Source of the DNA: CAZRNB01 sp964601355
GTDB taxonomy: Bacteria; Planctomycetota; Phycisphaerae; Sedimentisphaerales; Anaerobacaceae
Direction: 5' to 3'
DNA: 19,706 bases
Assembly: GCA_964601355.1 (NCBI GenBank)
Contig: CAZRNB010000055.1
Span: 1 to 19,706, forward strand
How positions within the stretch are numbered: position 1 is the stretch's first letter; each line of letters opens with the position of its first letter. Below, piece by piece: positions 15,691-19,706 of this stretch. The translations under genes were made by a program, and so were the position numbers. Under the pieces are notes generated by a model. That model did not search any database. It had not been told where the DNA came from and saw only the letters and a list, made by a program, of their open reading frames with translations.

Positions 15691-16692
15691 ATGAAAGTCT
15701 TAGTCGTTAGTAATATGTATCCAACTTCCAAGCATCCGTTTTACGGTATATTCGTAAGGGAGCAGGTTGAATCTTTGAAGGCAGAGGGTATTTGTGTCGA
15801 TGTTTTTTTTATTAATGGTAAAGAAAGCAGGCTAAACTATTTTACGAGTATTATAGGGCTATGTAAAAAGCTTAGGTCAGCTCATTATGATATTATCCAT
15901 GCTCACCATACTTATTGTATATATACGCTGCTGATTGCCAGAATGTTGGTTAGGAATAAGTCGTCGTTAATTCTGACTTTTCACGAAGGCGAAGTCTACG
16001 AGCCGTGGAAATTATTTGTAGATGGTAACGATTTCATAAAGAACTTGGTACATTTGAAGTGGTTGAAGAAAATAGCGCTTAATAAAGTTGATGTAGTTAT
16101 AACGGTGGATGAGAACTTAATACAAAAGTTAGGTTTCAAAGGAAAGGTTGTGGTTCTTCCGTGTGGCGTCGATTTAAATTTATTTCAGCCAAAAGATAAG
16201 ATATCATGCAGGGAGAAAATCGGTTTTCCTGTAGATAAGAAGATAATTTTCTTTCCTACATCCCCTCAAAGGAATGGTCAGAAAGGTTATGGCATAGTTG
16301 AAGAATCATTAAAATTTATCTCCCGGAAAGATGTCACTTTAGTGACCGGCGGAAACATTTCACACGAAGATATGCCGTATTATATGTCGGCTGCCGATGT
16401 AGTAGTGCAATTATCCAAATACGAGGCTTCCCCGATGGTGATAAAAGAAGTGATGGCTTGTAACATACCTGTAGTCTCCACTGAAGTTGGAGATGTAAGG
16501 AAAGTGTTCGGTAACAGCGACGGCTGTTATATATGTCAGAGGAATCCTCAAGATGTAGCAAAGAAGATAGAGGAGGCCTTACAATTTAATGCCGAAACGA
16601 AGGGCCGGAACCGCCTTTTTGAAATGGTTTTGGGTTTGAATCAAATCTCGGGACAAATCCTACAAATTTACGAACAGTTGATAAAAAAATAA
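15691..16692 (+). CDS. Glycosyltransferase, GT4 family
   Basis: This is a GT-B glycosyltransferase of 333 residues, somewhat short for the family. It begins MKVLVVSNMYPTSKHPFYG, with a first-domain FVREQVESL helix, DIIHAHHTYC and LTFHEGEVY. The second domain starts near KIIFFPTS and has the GT4 signature EASPMVIKE, with Glu245 and Glu253 forming the E-x7-E motif that contacts the donor, followed by ACNIPVVSTEVGDV. A GTGGA ribosome site lies just before the ATG, immediately downstream of the MITE-like element. The next glycosyltransferase starts five bases after its stop, so the two form a pair. Donor specificity is unknown. Confidence 0.88.
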   Translation: MKVLVVSNMYPTSKHPFYGIFVREQVESLKAEGICVDVFFINGKESRLNYFTSIIGLCKKLRSAHYDIIHAHHTYCIYTLLIARMLVRNKSSLILTFHEGEVYEPWKLFVDGNDFIKNLVHLKWLKKIALNKVDVVITVDENLIQKLGFKGKVVVLPCGVDLNLFQPKDKISCREKIGFPVDKKIIFFPTSPQRNGQKGYGIVEESLKFISRKDVTLVTGGNISHEDMPYYMSAADVVVQLSKYEASPMVIKEVMACNIPVVSTEVGDVRKVFGNSDGCYICQRNPQDVAKKIEEALQFNAETKGRNRLFEMVLGLNQISGQILQIYEQLIKK

Positions 16693-16697
16693 TAACA

Positions 16698-17894
16698 ATG
16701 GACAAGCAACTGCGAAGAGTTTGTATAATTCGACACGGCTATTATCCTCGTGACCCCAGAGTTCGCAAGGAAGCGGAGGCTTTAATTGATAAGGGTTTTG
16801 AGGTTGATGTCTTGTGTCTCAAGGATAACGGCGAAAAAAGCAGAGAAAATGTATCTGGAGTTAATATTTATCGTCTTCCGCTACGCCGTCATCGTCAGGG
16901 CATGTTAGTGTATATTTTAGAATATTCTGTTTCTTTTGTGATGTTTGCTGTTATTGTATTGTTCCATTATTTTAAGAAACGATATGCCGTGATTCAGGTT
17001 AATACTTTGCCTGATTTTTTGGTCTTTGTAACTTTAATTCCTAAGTTATGCGGTGCAAAGGTGGTGCTAGACATGCACGAGGCGATGCCCGAGCTTTTTA
17101 GGTCAAAGTTTGGCTTAAATAAAAGACACCCTTTGGGCAGGGTGACAGAATGGGTAGAGGGTTATAGCACGAGGTACGCTGATTATGTTTTAGCTGTCGG
17201 TGAATCAGTACTCCAGCTATATATTTCTCGAGGACTTATGCGATCTAAAGTTGCGGTAATTCCAAATACGCCTGATGATAATTTGTTTGATTATGAGAAA
17301 TATAAGAATCAGAAGCCTAAAACAAGCAATAAAGAATTTATTGTAATTTCTCATGGTACAGTTCTTAAAAGGTATGGCTACCAGGTGCTTATCAAATCGG
17401 TGCCTTATTTAAAGAAAGATATTCCTAATTTAAAGGTGATGATTTTGGGTACGGGCGAGTTTCTTGAATCGTTAAGGTTGCTGGTGGAGCAAATGGGTAT
17501 TCAGGATTATGTCACTTTTATGGGATACGTACCTTTAGAAAAAGTCCCTTCTATAATATCGAAAGCACATATAGGTGTTGTTCCCATAGTAAGAGATGAG
17601 TTCACCGACTTGATGTCACCTAATAAGATGTTTGAGTACGTGGCAATGAAAATACCGGTTGTTGTTCCTATGATAAAAGGGGTGCAAGATTATTTCGATG
17701 AGTCTTGCCTTATGTTTTTTGAGCCCGGAGATGAACAAGAGCTTGCAAGATGTATTATTGAGCTTTATAGGAAACCCAAAATGGCAAAAACGCTCGCTGA
17801 GAATGCTTGGATGAGATTCCAGCACGTTAAGTGGAGTGTAATTAAAGAACGTTATTATGAGGTATTTGCAAGATTGGTTCAAGATTACGCATAG
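16698..17894 (+). CDS. Glycosyltransferase, GT4 family (membrane-associated type)
   Basis: This is a GT-B glycosyltransferase of 398 residues. The N-terminal pattern RHGYYPRDPRVRKEAEALID, then GVNIYRLPLRRHRQGML, is typical of a GT4 subgroup common in polysaccharide loci. A hydrophobic stretch (about 70-92) probably docks it on the membrane near its lipid-linked acceptor. The first domain continues with VNTLPDFLVF and VVLDMHEAMPELF. The second domain has VISHGTVLKRYGYQVLI, then LGTGEF and the donor-site loop SPNKMFEYVAMKIPVVVP. The gene starts five bases after the preceding glycosyltransferase and has no strong ribosome site, suggesting translational coupling. It is the last clearly intact gene of the locus in this window. 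Confidence 0.88.
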   Translation: MDKQLRRVCIIRHGYYPRDPRVRKEAEALIDKGFEVDVLCLKDNGEKSRENVSGVNIYRLPLRRHRQGMLVYILEYSVSFVMFAVIVLFHYFKKRYAVIQVNTLPDFLVFVTLIPKLCGAKVVLDMHEAMPELFRSKFGLNKRHPLGRVTEWVEGYSTRYADYVLAVGESVLQLYISRGLMRSKVAVIPNTPDDNLFDYEKYKNQKPKTSNKEFIVISHGTVLKRYGYQVLIKSVPYLKKDIPNLKVMILGTGEFLESLRLLVEQMGIQDYVTFMGYVPLEKVPSIISKAHIGVVPIVRDEFTDLMSPNKMFEYVAMKIPVVVPMIKGVQDYFDESCLMFFEPGDEQELARCIIELYRKPKMAKTLAENAWMRFQHVKWSVIKERYYEVFARLVQDYA

Positions 17895-18010
17895 CCACAT
17901 AAAGCAATGAAAAATCTGTTGTGCACCGCCTGGAAAACCTGCTCATGGCCTAAATTCATCAGTTAGCGTGAGGGAATCTAACTCGCATTTATGTAAACGG
18001 AGCATGATAC

Positions 18011-18420
18011 ATGAAGAATGACCCTACAGGTACACGTAATATTGCACCTGACGTAAAGCTTGGCAGGGATGTTAAGATTTGTGACTTTGCGAACCTATAT
18101 GGATGCGAGATAGGAGACAACACTAAAATCGGTCCATTTGTCGAAATTCAAAAAGGCGCCAAGGTCGGTAAGAGCTGTAAGATATCAAGCCATACTTTTA
18201 TCTGCGAGGGTGTAACAAGTAGATTAGAGGTTGCTAATGAGCTGTTAGCTATTTTGGGCTTAGAAAAGGAGATTAAAATAAATGAGGTCTCTTCAGATTT
18301 TTTTAGAAAGGAATATTTTGCCCCACGCCTGACTCGGAAAGATTAATTAATAAAAAGTTAAATTTGCGAGGCTTGAATATTATGCGGAATTGGAAGATTG
18401 CATTGAGAGATTATTTATAA
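18011..18420 (+). pseudogene. Chimeric pseudogene: hexapeptide acetyltransferase front joined to RmlD-type reductase tail
   Basis: Residues 1 to about 68 are the start of a left-handed beta-helix acetyltransferase of the WbpD/WlbB kind (IAPDVKLGRDVKICDFANLY, CEIGDNTKIGPFVEIQKGA, then SSHTFICEGV). At about 18209-18223 the sequence switches to the last part of a dTDP-4-dehydrorhamnose reductase (RmlD): EVANELLAILGLEKEIKINE, VSSDFFRKEYFAPR. There a one-base loss shifts the frame, and the open frame ends at 18346. In the shifted frame the RmlD tail continues PDSERLINKKLNLRGLNIM, RNWKIALRDYL, and stops at 18418-18420. Most of both parent genes is therefore gone. The front still has a good ribosome site (CGGAG) eight bases before the ATG. 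The product, a third of a hexapeptide domain plus a reductase tail, can hardly be active. Confidence 0.8.
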
Positions 18421-18682
18421 AATTATTATAAGGATTATATATAACAAAATTTTTTATCATAAAGTTATTTGGCTTTTTCATTCAAGGGGGGGCAATTTTT
18501 ATTTTAATCCGAGATGATTGTATCGTGCATGAGAAACATTTTTCTTCATCGTGGAATTATTCCAGGCATAATTTGTTTTGCTATTATTCTGATATTTTCT
18601 TTAATAAGATCGTCTGTTAACCTGGTCTTGTTAGAGTAGCGTAGAGAGTCAATTATAAAAAAATGAGCAGAAGATGCAGCAA
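18421..18682. other. AT-rich gap with a possible 41-codon membrane peptide
   Basis: This stretch is strongly AT-rich. The one frame worth noting is 18514-18639 on the + strand, 41 codons, containing one hydrophobic helix (RGIIPGIICFAIILIFSLI). It has no proper ribosome site and could be the first helix of a lost membrane protein. TGGAATTATTCCA (18552-18564) is a perfect 6+1+6 palindrome inside that frame. No convincing promoter for the following pseudogene was recognised. Confidence 0.3.
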
Positions 18683-19621
18683 ATGAAGGATCAAAAGTTT
18701 TAAAATAGCAGTTTTTGGTATTAGAACCTTGCCTCTATCGGATGGCAGTGCTGGGGCAGAAGCCGTTGCAGAAGAATTGTATCCTCGTCTGGCTCAACGA
18801 GGTCACGAGGTTGTGGTTTATTGTCGAAAGTATTTTGGAGTACATGGCAAATGTCCCGAACGCTTTAAAAATTTAAGGTTGATTTATTTACCTACGATCA
18901 AAAAGCAGGGTTTTGATACATTAATTCATTCGTTTCTTTGTACGTTACACATTATTTTTTTTAATACCGGAAAAATGATACTTATTCATAATGCGGGAAA
19001 CAGTATATGGGTGCCTTTTTTGAGATTGTTCGGTAAGAAGTGTTTTATAGGTTTAGATGGTTTTGACTGGAAAAGAAAAGGATGGCCTATATATGCAAGA
19101 ATATACCTTAAGATGACAAGTTATCTTGCATTATGGTTTTCTCCGCGGCTGCTTATTGATAATGTTTTTGTCCAAAAATATTATCTGGAAAAGTTCGGAG
19201 TTGAGCTTGACTATATTCCATACGGAGTATATAAAGAAAGTCGAGAGTTGCGAAATATTAAAAAAGCTAAATTTAAGAAAAGATAAATACATCCTATTTG
19301 TTGGAAGATTCATTAGAGAAAAAGGGGTTCATTATCTTATAGAAGCTTTTGAAGAGTTAGATACCGATTTTAATTTAGTGTGCGGTTTAGCCATTTTTTA
19401 CTCTGTGAAACTCGTTTTTTAAGCAAAAAACGAGGTATCTGAGAAAAACTGATGAAAAATGCCAAACCTCAAATTATCGCCTTGCATCAGTATTGAAAAA
19501 GCTTCTTGAAGCTGAACAAGAAGTTAAACAAAATGGACAAGCTTCGCAGGAATATGTGAGGAAGAATTTTTCTTGGGATAAAATTGTTGACCAATATGTA
19601 GAGGTCTTTGTGAATAGTTAA
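18683..19621 (+). pseudogene. Broken GT4 glycosyltransferase (two frameshifts, core replaced by a palindrome)
   Basis: ATG 18683 opens MKDQKF and then stops; dropping one T from the TTTT run at 18698-18701 continues into KIAVFGIRTLPL, SDGSAGAEAVAEELYPRLA and RGHEVVVYCRK, the usual start of a GT4 enzyme of the DUF1972-like rhamnosyltransferase type. The acceptor domain continues to LDYIPYGVYKESRELRN. Near 19250-19258 one extra base shifts the frame again, after which LKKLNLRKDKYILFVGRFI and REKGVHYLIEAFEELDTDF begin the donor domain. At about 19380 this ends in a palindromic insert. The C-terminal helices reappear in a third frame after 19470 (RLASVLKKLLEAEQEVKQ, then YVRKNFSWDKIVDQYVEVF) and stop at 19619-19621. 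Roughly 100 residues, with the donor-binding E-x7-E region, are missing. The two homopolymer frameshifts might be assembly errors; the missing core is not. Confidence 0.8.
19382..19470. repeat. Palindromic insert in the broken glycosyltransferase gene
   Basis: The centre is a perfect hairpin: CTCGTTTTTT (19411-19420), loop AAGC, AAAAAACGAG (19425-19434). The outer ends GGTTTAGCCATTTTT (from 19384) and AAAAATGCCAAACC (ending about 19468) are inverted copies with small mismatches, while the stretches between outer and inner arms pair poorly. The unit of about 90 bases sits exactly where the glycosyltransferase reading frame loses sense and where the C-terminal part resumes. It looks like a small non-coding mobile palindrome, or a hairpin marking a deletion join. 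Confidence 0.6.
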
Positions 19622-19706
19622 TTCTTTGTAAAGCCCTATGGGGACGCAGAAATTGTAAGCGTTCACCATATTTCGAGTAATTTGAAGTAAAAGCTTGTCT
19701 TTGTCC

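Overview
The window is one strand of a capsule/exopolysaccharide (Wzx/Wzy-type) biosynthesis locus. Every convincing gene reads on the + strand. The outer-membrane export lipoprotein and the inner-membrane co-polymerase point to a Gram-negative envelope. The style of the co-polymerase, the sugar transferase with a GGDEF-like N-terminal domain, and the widespread dispersed repeat between genes suggest Planctomycetota (Phycisphaerae-like) or a related lineage. That taxonomic guess is inference and of low confidence.

Layout. Positions 1-452 form a long untranslated leader with a good sigma-70-type promoter (65-93) whose -10 lies in a 12-bp palindrome. Positions 453-3514 encode the export pair: an OPX/Wza-like lipoprotein and a Wzc/GumC-like co-polymerase whose kinase domain has lost the Walker A lysine. 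Positions 3515-3915 hold a probable terminator, a second strong promoter and a leader hairpin. Positions 3916-10941 are a compact run of six genes with overlaps or short gaps: initiating sugar-phosphate transferase, Gfo/Idh/MocA dehydrogenase, UDP-GlcNAc 2-epimerase (wecB), flippase, SAM methyltransferase and GT4 glycosyltransferase. Positions 10942-11470 are a gene-free stretch with a compound palindrome. Positions 11471-15283 carry a second flippase, a GT2 glycosyltransferase and an O-antigen polymerase/ligase-like protein. Positions 15284-15690 hold a glycosyltransferase remnant and a MITE-like repeat. Positions 15691-17894 encode two more GT4 glycosyltransferases. From 17895 to the end the locus is decaying: a chimeric pseudogene (acetyltransferase front fused to an RmlD-type reductase tail), an AT-rich gap, and a GT4 pseudogene broken by frameshifts and by a palindromic insert that replaces its core.

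How it works together (family knowledge plus inference). The sugar transferase loads the first sugar phosphate on undecaprenyl phosphate. The GT2/GT4 enzymes extend the repeat unit using UDP-ManNAc from WecB and other nucleotide sugars, and the methyltransferase may decorate it. A flippase moves it across the inner membrane, the polymerase joins units, and the co-polymerase/OPX pair controls length and export. The remnants suggest that a 3-acetamido sugar pathway and a dTDP-rhamnose pathway were once encoded here or nearby. The left half is orderly and tightly packed, whereas the right half is looser, appears more AT-rich by eye, and is littered with repeats and broken genes. This is typical of the variable part of a polysaccharide locus.

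Positions 1-64 could hold the end of an upstream gene, but no frame there can be assigned. Positions 19622-19706 show nothing recognisable. No tRNA, rRNA, CRISPR array or transposase gene was seen.
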